Below are positions 8,527 through 17,645 of a DNA stretch of 64,000 bases, one piece after another; position 1 is the stretch's first letter; each line of letters starts with the position of its first letter. Below the pieces are notes generated by a model, which saw only the letters and a program-made list of their open reading frames with translations, was not told the origin of the DNA and searched no databases. A program made the translations under genes and the position numbers. The DNA comes from Vogesella mureinivorans (GTDB lineage: Bacteria; Pseudomonadota; Gammaproteobacteria; Burkholderiales; Chromobacteriaceae): NCBI RefSeq assembly GCF_007644035.1, contig NZ_VMTV02000165.1:1-64000 (forward strand), in the 5' to 3' direction.

Positions 8527-10663
8527 CGCCGCCAAGCAAACGTTTCTGGAAGAAGCGCGCGAGCTGCTGGAAGACATGGAGCGCATCCTGCTGGATGTGG
8601 AAGCCACCGACACCACCGACGAGCAGCTCAACGCCCTGTTTCGCGCCATGCACACCATCAAGGGCTCGGCCGGGCTGTTTGGCATGGACGAAATCGTGCA
8701 CTTCACCCACGAAGCCGAAAACGTGGTGGACCTGCTGCGTGGTGGCCACCTGGCGCTAGGCGAAGACCTGTCCGGCCTGCTGCTGCGCTGCCACGACCAC
8801 GTCAAAGCCATGTTGGCCGTGGTAGACGACAAAGCCATGCAGCAGGAGATGCTGAAAACCAGCCTGCTGGACGAGCTGCGCCACTACGCCCAGCCCGCCG
8901 CCGCGGCCGAGGCGGCCAACACCGGCCACGCCAGCGTGCCCGAGCCAGGCGGCCTGCGCGACTGGGTAATGTCACTACGCTTTAACGACGACGTGCTGCG
9001 CAACGGCATGGACCCGTCTGCTTTCTTTCGCTACCTGCGGCTACTGGGCGAATTCCTGATTGTGCAGCCGGTACTGTGCCGCCTGCCGCAGGCCGAGCGC
9101 TTTGACCCGGAAAGCTGCTACCTGCGCTTCGAGCTGCTGTTTTCCAGCGATGCCAGCCAGCAAATGCTGCTGGACGTGTTCGAGTTTGTGCGCGAAGACA
9201 GCCAGATCCACATCTTTCCGGTAAGCGAGGCTGCCGCGCACTGGCCGCAGCTGATCGCCCACGCCGACGAAGCCGAGCAAGCCGCCGTGCGCCAGGCCTG
9301 GCACGCGCTGGGGCTCAGCCCCGATGCCCCCGCCAGCGTTGCTACCGCGCCGGAGCCCGCTGTGGCAGTAGCCAAACCGGCAGACAAAGCTACCGACAAA
9401 GCCGACAAGCCGGCCGCCAGCGTGGCGGAAGCCAAAGCCCCGCGCGGTAGCGAAAGCCGCTTTATCAAGGTGGAAGCCGCCAAACTCGACAGCCTGATCA
9501 ACCTGATCGGCGAGCTGGTGATTGCCGGCGCGGCGGCCAACCTGATGGCCCGGCGTTCCGCGCAAAGCGCGCTGGTGGAATCCACCATCGCCATCGCCAA
9601 CCTGATCGAGCAGATCCGCGCTGGCACGCTGAGCATGCGCATGGTGCAGATCGGCGATATTTTCAGCCGCTTCCCGCGCGTGGTGCGCGATGTGTCCAAG
9701 GAGCTGGGCAAGAGCATTCAGCTGAATGTGTCCGGTGCCGACACCGAGCTGGATAAATCCATGGTGGACAAGCTGGGCGACCCACTGATGCACATCGTGC
9801 GCAACGCCATGGACCACGGCATCGAGTCGTCCGAGGCCAGGTTGGCCGCAGGCAAGCCCGCCGAAGGCAATGTGTGGCTGAACGCCTACCACGAAAGCGG
9901 TAGCGTGGTGATCGAGGTAGCCGACGACGGCGCCGGGCTGCGCAAGGAAAAAATCCTGGCCAAGGCGGTAGCCAACGGCCTGGTGGCCGCCGACAGCGTG
10001 GTGCCGGATGGCGATATCTACAAGCTGATCTTCGAGCCCGGTTTTTCTACCGCCGAGCAGGTCACCAATATCTCTGGCCGTGGCGTGGGCATGGACGTGG
10101 TACGGCGCAGCATCGAACAGCTGCGCGGCACCATCGATATCGACTCGGCCCCTGGCGAAGGCACCACCTTCCGCATTCGCCTGCCGCTGACCCTGGCCAT
10201 TATCGATGGCTTCCTGGTGTCGGTGGGCAACGCCACCTTCGTGATACCGCTGGAAACCGTGATCGAGTGCATCGAGCTACCGCCCGATGCGCTGCAGGGC
10301 GACGCGCACAACTGCCTGAACCTGCGCGGCGAAGTGCTGCCGCTACTGGGGCTGAATCGTTTCCTGGAGCTGGGCCAGCCGCACGCCAAGCGCCAGAACG
10401 TGGTGGTGGTGCGTTACGGCGACAGCAAGGCCGGGCTGGTGGTGGACGAGCTCCTGGGCGAGTTCCAGACCGTGATCAAGCCGCTGGGTAACCTGTTCCG
10501 CCACCTGCGCGCCATGAGTGGGTCCACCATTCTGGGCTCGGGCGAGGTGGCATTGATTCTGGATGTACCGTCGTTGATTCATTTTGCAACAAGCCAGGAA
10601 GCAGAGCGTTTTGCCAGCCACGCCGAACACGCACAGCAGCGTGGTGGCCACGGTAATCACTAA
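8516..10663 (+). CDS. cheA: Chemotaxis sensor histidine kinase CheA
   Basis: 715 residues. An Hpt (P1) domain carries phosphorylated His46 in AMHTIKGSAG. A ferredoxin-like P2-type region lies at about 140-245, then an Ala/Lys/Pro linker at about 275-310. The dimerisation domain starts near FIKVEAAKLDSLINLIGELV. The ATPase has HIVRNAMDHGIE (N box), EVADDGAGL (G1) and GRGVGMDVVRRSIE (G2). A C-terminal CheW-like domain follows. It is complete by length and motifs and couples receptors to CheY and CheB. GAGGAGG precedes the ATG, inside the STAS gene. Confidence 0.96.
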   Translation: MNLDAAKQTFLEEARELLEDMERILLDVEATDTTDEQLNALFRAMHTIKGSAGLFGMDEIVHFTHEAENVVDLLRGGHLALGEDLSGLLLRCHDHVKAMLAVVDDKAMQQEMLKTSLLDELRHYAQPAAAAEAANTGHASVPEPGGLRDWVMSLRFNDDVLRNGMDPSAFFRYLRLLGEFLIVQPVLCRLPQAERFDPESCYLRFELLFSSDASQQMLLDVFEFVREDSQIHIFPVSEAAAHWPQLIAHADEAEQAAVRQAWHALGLSPDAPASVATAPEPAVAVAKPADKATDKADKPAASVAEAKAPRGSESRFIKVEAAKLDSLINLIGELVIAGAAANLMARRSAQSALVESTIAIANLIEQIRAGTLSMRMVQIGDIFSRFPRVVRDVSKELGKSIQLNVSGADTELDKSMVDKLGDPLMHIVRNAMDHGIESSEARLAAGKPAEGNVWLNAYHESGSVVIEVADDGAGLRKEKILAKAVANGLVAADSVVPDGDIYKLIFEPGFSTAEQVTNISGRGVGMDVVRRSIEQLRGTIDIDSAPGEGTTFRIRLPLTLAIIDGFLVSVGNATFVIPLETVIECIELPPDALQGDAHNCLNLRGEVLPLLGLNRFLELGQPHAKRQNVVVVRYGDSKAGLVVDELLGEFQTVIKPLGNLFRHLRAMSGSTILGSGEVALILDVPSLIHFATSQEAERFASHAEHAQQRGGHGNH

Positions 10664-10702
10664 ATCAACCATGGCAGCCGCTGGCTGCGGGGGAGTATAG
10701 AA

Positions 10703-12349
10703 ATGAGCACAAAACAAATGTCTGTCGCCATGCGCCTGGGCCTGGGCTTTGGTGCCGTGATTTTCTTCATGCTGCTGGTGTTTGTCATTGCCATGAATGG
10801 CTTTCGCCAGATCAATGTGCAGATGAGCGCCATCACCAAGGAGAATAACCCCGAGCTGGTGCAGATCAACGTCATGAACGACGCGGTGCAGGAAATGCGT
10901 GTGCAGTACCGCAACGTGATCATCATTACCGACGCTGCCGAGCTGAGCAAGGCAGTAGAGATTTATAACAATAACAAAAACAAATATCCGGAAGCCTACC
11001 GCAAGCTGCAAGACCTGTTTGCCGGCCAGGTAGAGCCGATGAGCGAGAAAGAGCGCGACCTGATGAACCAGATTGCGGCGCAGGCGGCGGTGGCCTTCCC
11101 GCTGGTGGACCGCGTGGTGCAGCTGGGGGCGGCCAACCAGAACGAAGAGGCATCCGCGCTGATGCAGTCGCAGGCCAACCCGGCTATGGGCAAGCTGCGC
11201 AGCCTGATTGTGGACCTGTCGGCTTACGAAACCCAGCTGAGCTTTGACATGGCCAAAGAGGCGGACGACAAATACAACGCCGCGTTTGTGCAGATGCTGA
11301 CCGTGTCCATCATCGCGCTGGTGGTCGGCATTGTGGTGGCCATCCTGATCATCCGTAACATCGCCCGTGCGCTGGGTGGCGAGCCGCACTATGTAGCCGA
11401 TGCCATGCGCGAAGTGGCACAGGGCAACCTGATGGTGAATGTGACGGTAAAACCGGGTGACACCACCAGCTTGGCCGCGTCCATTGCCATGACTATCGAC
11501 AAGCTGCGCGGCATCATGGCCGAGGTACGCAGCAATGCGGACAACCTGTCCTCCGCCTCGCAGCAGGTGAGCGCCACCGCGCAGTCGCTGGCGCAGGGTG
11601 CCAGCGAATCGGCCGCCAGCGTGGAGGAAACCTCGGCGTCGGTAGAGGAAATGTCCTCGTCCATCAACCAGACCAGCGACAACGCCAAACTGACCGAGAG
11701 CATTGCCACCAAGGCCGCGCGCGAGGCAGCAGAAGGCGGCGACGCGGTGAAACAGACTGTGGTGGCCATGCGCCAGATTGCCGACAAGATCAGCATCGTG
11801 GACGACATTGCCTACCAGACCAACCTGCTGGCGCTGAACGCCGCCATCGAGGCAGCGCGTGCGGGCGAACACGGCAAGGGCTTTGCCGTGGTGGCAGCCG
11901 AGGTGCGCAAGCTGGCCGAGCGCAGCCAGGTGGCCGCGCAAGAGATTGGCGAAGTGGCCAGCGGCAGCGTGTCCATGGCCGAGCGTGCCGGCCAGCTGCT
12001 GGAAGAAATCGTGCGCTCCAGCTCGAAAACTGCCGACCTGGTGCAGGAAATCTCTGCCGCCTCGATGGAGCAGGCTACCGGCGTAGGGCAGATCAACGCC
12101 TCGGTACAGCAGATTAACGCCGCCACCCAGCAAAGCGCGTCGTCCAGCGAGGAGCTGGCGTCTACCGCCGAGGAAATGAGCGGCCAGGCCGAAAACCTGC
12201 AAGACCTGATTTCGTTCTTCCGTATCGAAACGTCGGGCATAGGCCGCCGTCGCAACACACCGCGCGGCACGGCCAGCAGCCAGTCTGCGGCCAACCTGCC
12301 CGGCAGTGCGGGTGGCGAGACGGACGAAAACGACTTCGTACGCTTCTAA
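10703..12349 (+). CDS. Methyl-accepting chemotaxis protein with 4HB sensor
   Basis: 548 residues: TM1 about 12-30, a periplasmic four-helix-bundle (4HB_MCP) sensor about 31-190, TM2 about 195-216 and a HAMP domain. The signalling domain contains [19 protein letters not shown] and the methylation helices ([20 protein letters not shown]). The C-terminus ends DFVRF and lacks a clear pentapeptide tether. The ligand is unknown. It lies between cheA and cheW. Confidence 0.92.
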   Translation: MSTKQMSVAMRLGLGFGAVIFFMLLVFVIAMNGFRQINVQMSAITKENNPELVQINVMNDAVQEMRVQYRNVIIITDAAELSKAVEIYNNNKNKYPEAYRKLQDLFAGQVEPMSEKERDLMNQIAAQAAVAFPLVDRVVQLGAANQNEEASALMQSQANPAMGKLRSLIVDLSAYETQLSFDMAKEADDKYNAAFVQMLTVSIIALVVGIVVAILIIRNIARALGGEPHYVADAMREVAQGNLMVNVTVKPGDTTSLAASIAMTIDKLRGIMAEVRSNADNLSSASQQVSATAQSLAQGASESAASVEETSASVEEMSSSINQTSDNAKLTESIATKAAREAAEGGDAVKQTVVAMRQIADKISIVDDIAYQTNLLALNAAIEAARAGEHGKGFAVVAAEVRKLAERSQVAAQEIGEVASGSVSMAERAGQLLEEIVRSSSKTADLVQEISAASMEQATGVGQINASVQQINAATQQSASSSEELASTAEEMSGQAENLQDLISFFRIETSGIGRRRNTPRGTASSQSAANLPGSAGGETDENDFVRF

Positions 12350-12363
12350 GCGGGGAGACCACT

Positions 12364-12921
12364 ATGGGTGCACTCACCATACGCCGTGGGCGGGACGCCG
12401 CCCAGGTAGAGGAGGTCCACGAGGACGTCCTGCAGTACCTGACTTTCCAGCTTAGCGGCGAGACCTACGCCATCGGTATTTTGTCCATCAAGGAGATTCT
12501 GGAGTACACCACGCTGACCCAGGTGCCGCTGATGCCGGCGTTTATCCGCGGCGTGATGAACCTGCGCGGCGCCGTGGTGCCGGTGATCGACCTGGCGGTG
12601 CGCTTTGGCCGTAACGAAACCGGGGTGTCGCGCCGTACCTGCGTGGTGATTATCGAGGTGGCCAACGAGGAGATGCAGCAGTACATCGGCATTCTGGTGG
12701 ACGCGGTGCACGAGGTGCTGGCGATACGCGCTGTCGATATCGAGCCGCCGCCGCAGTTTGGCAGCCGCATCCGCGTGGATTTCATCTCGGGCATGGCCAG
12801 GGTAGACAACCGTTTTGTGGTGCTGCTGGACGTGGAAAAAGTCTTGTCGGTAGAAGAAATGGCCACCCTGTCTGCCATGAATGGCAGCGAGATGGCAGAC
12901 CTGCGCGAAGCCGAAGTATAA
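12364..12921 (+). CDS. cheW: Chemotaxis coupling protein CheW
   Basis: 185-residue SH3-like CheW domain linking receptors to CheA. Family blocks: LTFQLSGETYAIGILSIKEI and MPAFIRGVMNLRGAVVPVIDL. An N-terminal tail of about 25 residues precedes the domain, slightly longer than usual. GGGGAG ribosome site; 14 bases after the receptor gene. Confidence 0.94.
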   Translation: MGALTIRRGRDAAQVEEVHEDVLQYLTFQLSGETYAIGILSIKEILEYTTLTQVPLMPAFIRGVMNLRGAVVPVIDLAVRFGRNETGVSRRTCVVIIEVANEEMQQYIGILVDAVHEVLAIRAVDIEPPPQFGSRIRVDFISGMARVDNRFVVLLDVEKVLSVEEMATLSAMNGSEMADLREAEV

Positions 12922-13007
12922 AACTGCCTGCCCGTGGCTACGGCCTGGGCAGGCTGCACAGCGCACTGGCTGCCGGCGCCCGGCCGGCATGCCGTAAGGA
13001 GGGGAGC

Positions 13008-13808
13008 ATGCAGTTATCTGATGCGACATTTTCACGTTTTGCTGTGTGGATGAAGGCCCAGACCGGGGTGCATTTCCCCATCGGCAAGAAAACCCTGGTG
13101 CACCAGCGCCTGACCCGCAGGTTGGCCGCACGCAATGTGGCCACCTTCGAGGCGTATTTCCGCATGCTGCAAGACCCGGCTGAGCTGGCCGAGCGCGAGG
13201 CGGCCATCGACCTGCTAACCACGCACGAAACCTTTTTCTTTCGCGAGCCCAAGCACTTTCACTGGCTGGAATCGCAGCTGCGCCAGCACCCGGTAGCCGG
13301 CACGCTGCGCATCTGGAGCGCGGCATCGTCCAGCGGCGAAGAGGTGTGGAGTATTGCCATGCTGCTGGCCGATATCCGCGGCATGGATGGCGACTGGACG
13401 CTGATGGGCAGCGACATCAGCCAGGGGGTGCTGGCGCGGGCCGAAAAAGGCCACTACACCCTGCAGCGCTGTGAAGGCATGCCGCCGGACTACCTGCGCC
13501 GCTTCTGCCTGAAAGGGGTACGCCAGCACGCGGGCACCTTCATGCTGTGCAAGGAGCTGCGGCGCAAGGTGAATTTCCAGCTGATCAACCTGGACAAAGA
13601 GCTGCCCACTATCGGGCCCTATCACGTGATCTTCCTGCGCAATGTGCTGATCTACTTTGACGCCGCCACCAAGCTGCAAGTGGTGCAGCGCGTGCTGGGC
13701 CGCTTGTCGGTGGGCGGCTTTCTGCTGGTGAGCCATTCTGAAAGCCTGCACGGGTTGCCGCTGCCTATCCAGCTGGTGGCGCCGGGTATTTACCGGAAGC
13801 TGTCATGA
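13008..13808 (+). CDS. cheR: Chemotaxis protein methyltransferase CheR
   Basis: 266 residues. An N-terminal helical CheR domain is followed by a SAM-dependent methyltransferase fold with RIWSAASSSGEEVWSIAM (SAM-binding motif I) and a YHVIFLRNVLIYFD block. It methylates receptor glutamates using S-adenosylmethionine. A perfect AAGGAGG site precedes the ATG. The stop overlaps the cheD start by 4 bases (ATGA). Confidence 0.95.
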   Translation: MQLSDATFSRFAVWMKAQTGVHFPIGKKTLVHQRLTRRLAARNVATFEAYFRMLQDPAELAEREAAIDLLTTHETFFFREPKHFHWLESQLRQHPVAGTLRIWSAASSSGEEVWSIAMLLADIRGMDGDWTLMGSDISQGVLARAEKGHYTLQRCEGMPPDYLRRFCLKGVRQHAGTFMLCKELRRKVNFQLINLDKELPTIGPYHVIFLRNVLIYFDAATKLQVVQRVLGRLSVGGFLLVSHSESLHGLPLPIQLVAPGIYRKLS

Positions 13809-14344
13809 GCGAATCCCACCAGCGTACCGAGGTATTCCTGAAACCCGGCGAATGGTATTTCGGCGGCGCCGAGGCGCTGATCAAGACCCTGCTGGGGTCG
13901 TGTGTGTCCATTACCCTGTGGCACCCGCGCCTCAAGCTGGGCGGCATGTGCCACTACCTGCTGTCGCAGCGCAAAAATGGCGAAATCAGCGACACCTTCA
14001 GCGGCCGCTACGCCGACGAGGCCATGCTGCTGCTGGTGCGCGAGGCGCTGCGTAGCGGGCGGCCGCTGCGCGAGTTCCAGGTCAAGCTGATCGGCGGCGC
14101 GTCGGTACTGTCCGGCACCGAGCGCGATGGCCAGGTCACCGATGTGCCTGGTGAAAACATCGTCATGGCCAGGTTACTGGCTACCCAGCTGGGGTTGAAT
14201 GTGCAGGCAGAAGACTTTGGCGGTAGCGGCGCACGGCTGGTGTTGTTTGACGTGGCCTGCGGCGATGTATGGGTACGCCAGAGTAATGAACGCGACGTGC
14301 CGGCCGGCAGCCGCGTAAGCCATAAAAGGAGGGCATCGACATGA
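13805..14344 (+). CDS. cheD: Chemoreceptor glutamine deamidase CheD
   Basis: 179 residues. Catalytic residues are visible in [13 protein letters not shown] (Cys) and GGMCHYLL (His), with a KLIGGASVL block. It converts receptor glutamines to glutamates and often acts with CheY/CheC feedback. It is translationally coupled on both sides: ATGA overlap with cheR and ATGA overlap with cheB. Confidence 0.94.
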   Translation: MSESHQRTEVFLKPGEWYFGGAEALIKTLLGSCVSITLWHPRLKLGGMCHYLLSQRKNGEISDTFSGRYADEAMLLLVREALRSGRPLREFQVKLIGGASVLSGTERDGQVTDVPGENIVMARLLATQLGLNVQAEDFGGSGARLVLFDVACGDVWVRQSNERDVPAGSRVSHKRRAST

Positions 14345-15432
14345 CGATCAAGGTAATGCTGGTAGACGATTCCGCCGTGGTACGCCAGGTGCTGACTGCC
14401 GTGTTTACCCAAGCCACAGGCATTGAGGTAGCCGACGTGGCGCACGACCCCATCATGGCCATGGAGAAAATGAAAGCGCGCTGGCCGGATGTGATCGTGC
14501 TGGATGTGGAAATGCCGCGCATGGACGGCATCACCTTCCTCAAACAGCTGATGAGCACGCGGCCAACCCCGGTGGTGATTTGCTCTTCGCTCACGCAAAA
14601 AGGCTCGGACATGGCCATGAACGCGCTGGCGGCGGGCGCGGTAGAGGTGATTGCCAAGCCTACCGGCGGGGTAAAAGCGTTTCTGGAGGCCAATGGCAAC
14701 GCCCTGGTGCAGGCGGTAAAAGCCGCCGCCTCGGCGCGCATGGGCAATGTGCGTGTTGCCCCGGCCCCGTCGCCGGCGGGGGCGGGCGGCAAGCCACTGC
14801 TGGCCACGCCCAGCAAGCTATCGGCCGACGCCGTGCTGGATGCGCCCACCGGGCGCGAGATGTTCAGCACCACCGAGCGCATTGTGGTGATTGGCACCTC
14901 TACCGGCGGCACGCAGGCGCTGGAGCATATTCTGACCCGGCTGCCGCGCGGCTGCCCGGGCATTGCCATCGTGCAGCACATGCCGGAGCGCTTTACCTCG
15001 TCGTTTGCCGAGCGGCTGAACCGCCTGTGCGTGATCGAGGTAAAAGAAGCGGCCAACGGCGACCGCATTATTCCCGGCCGTGCGCTGATTGCGCCGGGCG
15101 GCAAGCACATGATGATCAAGCGTAGCGGCGCGTTTTACCACGTGGACATTGTGGACGGGCCGCCGGTGAGTCGGCACAAACCGTCGGTGGACGTGCTGTT
15201 CCGTTCTGCCGCCAAGTTTGCCGGGCGCAATGCGCTGGGGGTGATCATGACCGGCATGGGCGACGATGGCGCCAAAGGGCTGAAAGAGCTGCACGATACC
15301 GGCGCGCACACCATTGCCCAGGACGAGCAAAGCTGTGTGGTATTCGGCATGCCCAAAGAGGCGATCAAGCTGGGCGCCGCCCGCGACGTGCTGTCGCTGG
15401 ATGCGCTACCGGGGGCTATTAGTAAACACTAG
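14341..15432 (+). CDS. cheB: Chemotaxis protein-glutamate methylesterase CheB
   Basis: 363 residues. A receiver domain has phospho-acceptor Asp55 (LDVEMP). After a linker (about 135-170) comes the methylesterase domain with the triad Ser187 (IGTSTGGT), His in IVQHMPERF and Asp in [10 protein letters not shown]. It removes methyl groups from receptors, opposing CheR. It is the last canonical che gene; no cheZ or cheC is present here. Confidence 0.95.
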   Translation: MTIKVMLVDDSAVVRQVLTAVFTQATGIEVADVAHDPIMAMEKMKARWPDVIVLDVEMPRMDGITFLKQLMSTRPTPVVICSSLTQKGSDMAMNALAAGAVEVIAKPTGGVKAFLEANGNALVQAVKAAASARMGNVRVAPAPSPAGAGGKPLLATPSKLSADAVLDAPTGREMFSTTERIVVIGTSTGGTQALEHILTRLPRGCPGIAIVQHMPERFTSSFAERLNRLCVIEVKEAANGDRIIPGRALIAPGGKHMMIKRSGAFYHVDIVDGPPVSRHKPSVDVLFRSAAKFAGRNALGVIMTGMGDDGAKGLKELHDTGAHTIAQDEQSCVVFGMPKEAIKLGAARDVLSLDALPGAISKH

Positions 15433-15445
15433 CGCCTGTATGTCC

Positions 15446-15473
15446 TTGAATTTTAATAAGAGGTGTTTAATAT
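15446..15473 (+). promoter_or_regulatory. Candidate sigma-70 promoter before the REC-EAL gene
   Basis: TTGAAT at 15446-15451 and TAATAT at 15468-15473 with a 16-base spacer lie in an AT-rich pocket (TTTAATATATAAAC) between cheB and the EAL gene. The local AT richness stands out from the neighbours. The EAL gene could therefore be transcribed both from here and from the che operon. Confidence 0.4.
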
Positions 15474-15540
15474 ATAAACATGATATGGCGCCTTATGCCA
15501 GGCGCCTGCTTGTACTTTCCCATTAGCAGAATGGCGGCCC

Positions 15541-16737
15541 ATGCCCAAGTTTACATTGCAAGATGTTCTGATCGTGGACGATAGCCCGTCGCAGCTGGTG
15601 CTGCTGTCCGAGCTGTGCCGCAAGATGCGCATGAGCGAGGTGCGTACTGCGCGTAATGGCGAGGAGGCGCTGCAGGCCATGCGCAGCCGCCTGCCCTCCT
15701 TGCTGTTGCTCGACCTGGAAATGCCCAAGGTGGATGGCGTGCAGGTACTGCAGCGCATGGCGCGCGAAGGGCTGATTACACCCGTGGTGGTGGCCTCGGC
15801 CAAAGACCCCATGCTGATTGCCACGGTAGAGCTGATGGGCCGCGAGCTGGGCCTGCCGGTACTGGGTGCCTTGCAAAAGCCCATCAGCCTGGCCGAGCTG
15901 GGTGATTTGGTGAGCCGCGCCTACCAGCAGGGTGCGGCAAGCGGGCAGAGCCAGCCTTTGTGCTCCGATAGCGATATCCGTCTGGCGCTGGACCGCGCCG
16001 AGATCGTGCCCTACTACCAGCCCAAGGTGACCCTGCACGGCCAGCTGCTGAAGGGCGCCGAGCTGCTGGCACGTTGGCCGCAAAGCGACGACGTGGTGAT
16101 GCCGGCGCGCTTTATCCCGGTTATCGAACATTGTGGCTGGAGTACCGAGCTGACGCTGCTCATGCTGCAGCAGGGCCTGGCGCAGTGGCAGCAGTGGGCG
16201 CGGCGCGGCCTGCGTCTGCCCATGTCCATCAACCTGTCAGCGTTGTCCATGGATAGCGGCGAGCTGGTGGGGCGCATCGAACAGCAAGTGGCGCAGAGCA
16301 AGGTGCCGCCGCGCTATATCATTTTCGAGATTACCGAAACCGCGGTGGCCGACAACCTGGCCGAAGCCATGGGCGTGGCCGCGCGCCTGCGCCTGGCGGG
16401 TTTTGGTTTGTCGATAGACGATTTCGGTACCGGCTTTGCCACCATGCAGCAGCTGGTGCGCTTTCCGTTTACCGAGCTGAAGATCGACCAGTCGCTGGTG
16501 CAGTCCATCAGCAACAAGTCGCATCTGGAAAACGTGGTGCATAGCGTGATCGAGCTGGCCAAGCGCATGAACCTGACCACGGTGGCCGAGGGTATAGAAA
16601 CCGAGTGCGACCAGCTGTGCCTGAACAACCGCGGCTGCGTGCTGGGGCAGGGTTATCTGTACGCCAAGCCTTTGCCGCCGGCACAGTTCGAGTCGTGGAT
16701 ACGCCAGCGCCGCCAGCCGGAAGGTGCCCCCGCCTGA
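15541..16737 (+). CDS. Response regulator with EAL c-di-GMP phosphodiesterase domain
   Basis: 398 residues. A receiver domain occupies about 5-125 (acidic pair DD 13-14, phospho-Asp58 in LDLEMP, Lys in LQKP), followed by an EAL domain at about 145-390. The EAL signature reads ELL (Glu174), but the other metal and catalytic positions are kept: NLSAL, FEITET, IDDFGTGFATM, ELKIDQS, VAEGIE and GQGY. It is probably an active phosphodiesterase controlled by phosphorylation, perhaps by CheA or a hybrid kinase. It lies 108 bases after cheB. Confidence 0.9.
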   Translation: MPKFTLQDVLIVDDSPSQLVLLSELCRKMRMSEVRTARNGEEALQAMRSRLPSLLLLDLEMPKVDGVQVLQRMAREGLITPVVVASAKDPMLIATVELMGRELGLPVLGALQKPISLAELGDLVSRAYQQGAASGQSQPLCSDSDIRLALDRAEIVPYYQPKVTLHGQLLKGAELLARWPQSDDVVMPARFIPVIEHCGWSTELTLLMLQQGLAQWQQWARRGLRLPMSINLSALSMDSGELVGRIEQQVAQSKVPPRYIIFEITETAVADNLAEAMGVAARLRLAGFGLSIDDFGTGFATMQQLVRFPFTELKIDQSLVQSISNKSHLENVVHSVIELAKRMNLTTVAEGIETECDQLCLNNRGCVLGQGYLYAKPLPPAQFESWIRQRRQPEGAPA

Positions 16738-16749
16738 GCGCGTGGCCGC

Positions 16750-16777
16750 AAAAAAAATGCCCGTCCAGGGGACGGGC
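16750..16777 (-). terminator. Minus-strand terminator downstream of the outer-membrane barrel gene
   Basis: Stem GCCCGTCC with GGACGGGC around a 3-base loop. On the minus strand it is followed by an A then eight T residues. It ends transcripts of the barrel gene at 16906-17496; on the plus strand it lacks a T tail. Confidence 0.7.
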
Positions 16778-16905
16778 CAAGCAACGCACTAGCACTCACT
16801 AAGGAGAGGCCCACCGCAAAGCGGGCCGGGAATACACACGAGGAGAAACGGGGTAAAACGGGTCATGCAGGCAGCCTGTTGCCTTGTGTCAGGCCGCCCT
16901 GGGGC

Positions 16906-17496
16906 TTAGAAGCGGTAAGTCAGGCCCACTTTCAGCGCGCCCACCGGGGCGGTGTCAGTGATCTCTTTATGCTTGATGTTGCCGATGCCGTCGTATTCGG
17001 CACGCAGGCTTACCTGTTTGTTCAGCTTGTAGTTGGCACCTACACCCAGGCCCATGCCGAAGGTGCTGTCCTTGCTGCCTTGCAGCGCGGCGGTGCTGCT
17101 GGTGAACTTGCTGCGGATGTGGTTGGCCGATACCTTGCCGTACACTTCAAACTGGTCGTTCACAGGGATAATGCCAAGTGCAGCGACACGAAAGGCGTCG
17201 TAGTCCAGCTTGCCCGCGCCTTTGAGTTCGGTGGCATCACCGTGGCTCAGGTAGCTGCCTTCTACCGCAAAGTTGTCATTGATGCGCTGGCCAACACCCA
17301 CTTCGAACATGCCCGATGTGGCATCGTCGTTTTTCACTTTCTTGTCGCTCACGCCGGCTTTGGCGGCCGAGCCGTCTTTCAGGGTCCACTGGTTGGCGGA
17401 CACGCCCAGGTTGCCGAATACATAAGTGCCGGTATCGGCTGCGAATGCGGTGGTGCCGGCAGCGGCGAAGAGGGTGGCAATAATCAGCTTTTTCAT
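16906..17496 (-). CDS. Small outer-membrane beta-barrel protein (OmpA/OmpW-like)
   Basis: 196 residues. A Sec signal peptide of about 19 residues (ending AFA) precedes alternating amphipathic strands, ending in the outer-membrane insertion signature LTYRF with C-terminal Phe. This resembles the eight-stranded OMP_b-brl/OmpA-membrane superfamily; the ligand is unknown. I use the ATG at 17496 (MKKLIIATLF), which has AGGAG upstream, rather than one 7 codons earlier. It lies just downstream of the RstB-like kinase gene on the same strand. Confidence 0.82.
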   Translation of the reverse strand: MKKLIIATLFAAAGTTAFAADTGTYVFGNLGVSANQWTLKDGSAAKAGVSDKKVKNDDATSGMFEVGVGQRINDNFAVEGSYLSHGDATELKGAGKLDYDAFRVAALGIIPVNDQFEVYGKVSANHIRSKFTSSTAALQGSKDSTFGMGLGVGANYKLNKQVSLRAEYDGIGNIKHKEITDTAPVGALKVGLTYRF

Positions 17497-17587
17497 GTGA
17501 GGCTCCTGTTGGGTCATCTGTGATCTCGATGGGGCTATTGTGCCCAGCAGGAGGGCTTAACACTATGTCGCTTGCGTGCGGGGAATG

Positions 17588-17597
17588 TGCGGCCAAC
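17588..17597 (-). repeat. Intergenic copy of the GTTGGCCGCA repeat
   Basis: TGCGGCCAAC on the plus strand, in the gap between the barrel gene and the histidine kinase. An exact copy of the dispersed 10-mer. Confidence 0.8.
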
Positions 17598-17645
17598 ATG
17601 CCGTTGTGTGACGCTGTGTGACAGGGCCGCCGGCGCCGGGCGGCC

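Noticed and set aside
10343-12202. A 619-residue antisense open frame over cheA and the 4HB receptor
   Set aside because: Spans two well-supported genes, His/Gly/Leu-rich shadow composition, no motifs.
16741-16760. GTGGCCGCA before the A tract as another repeat copy
   Set aside because: It lacks the TT of GTTGGCCGCA; only exact 10-mers were counted. Other near-copies (ending CGCC, CGCG or CGCT) were likewise left out.
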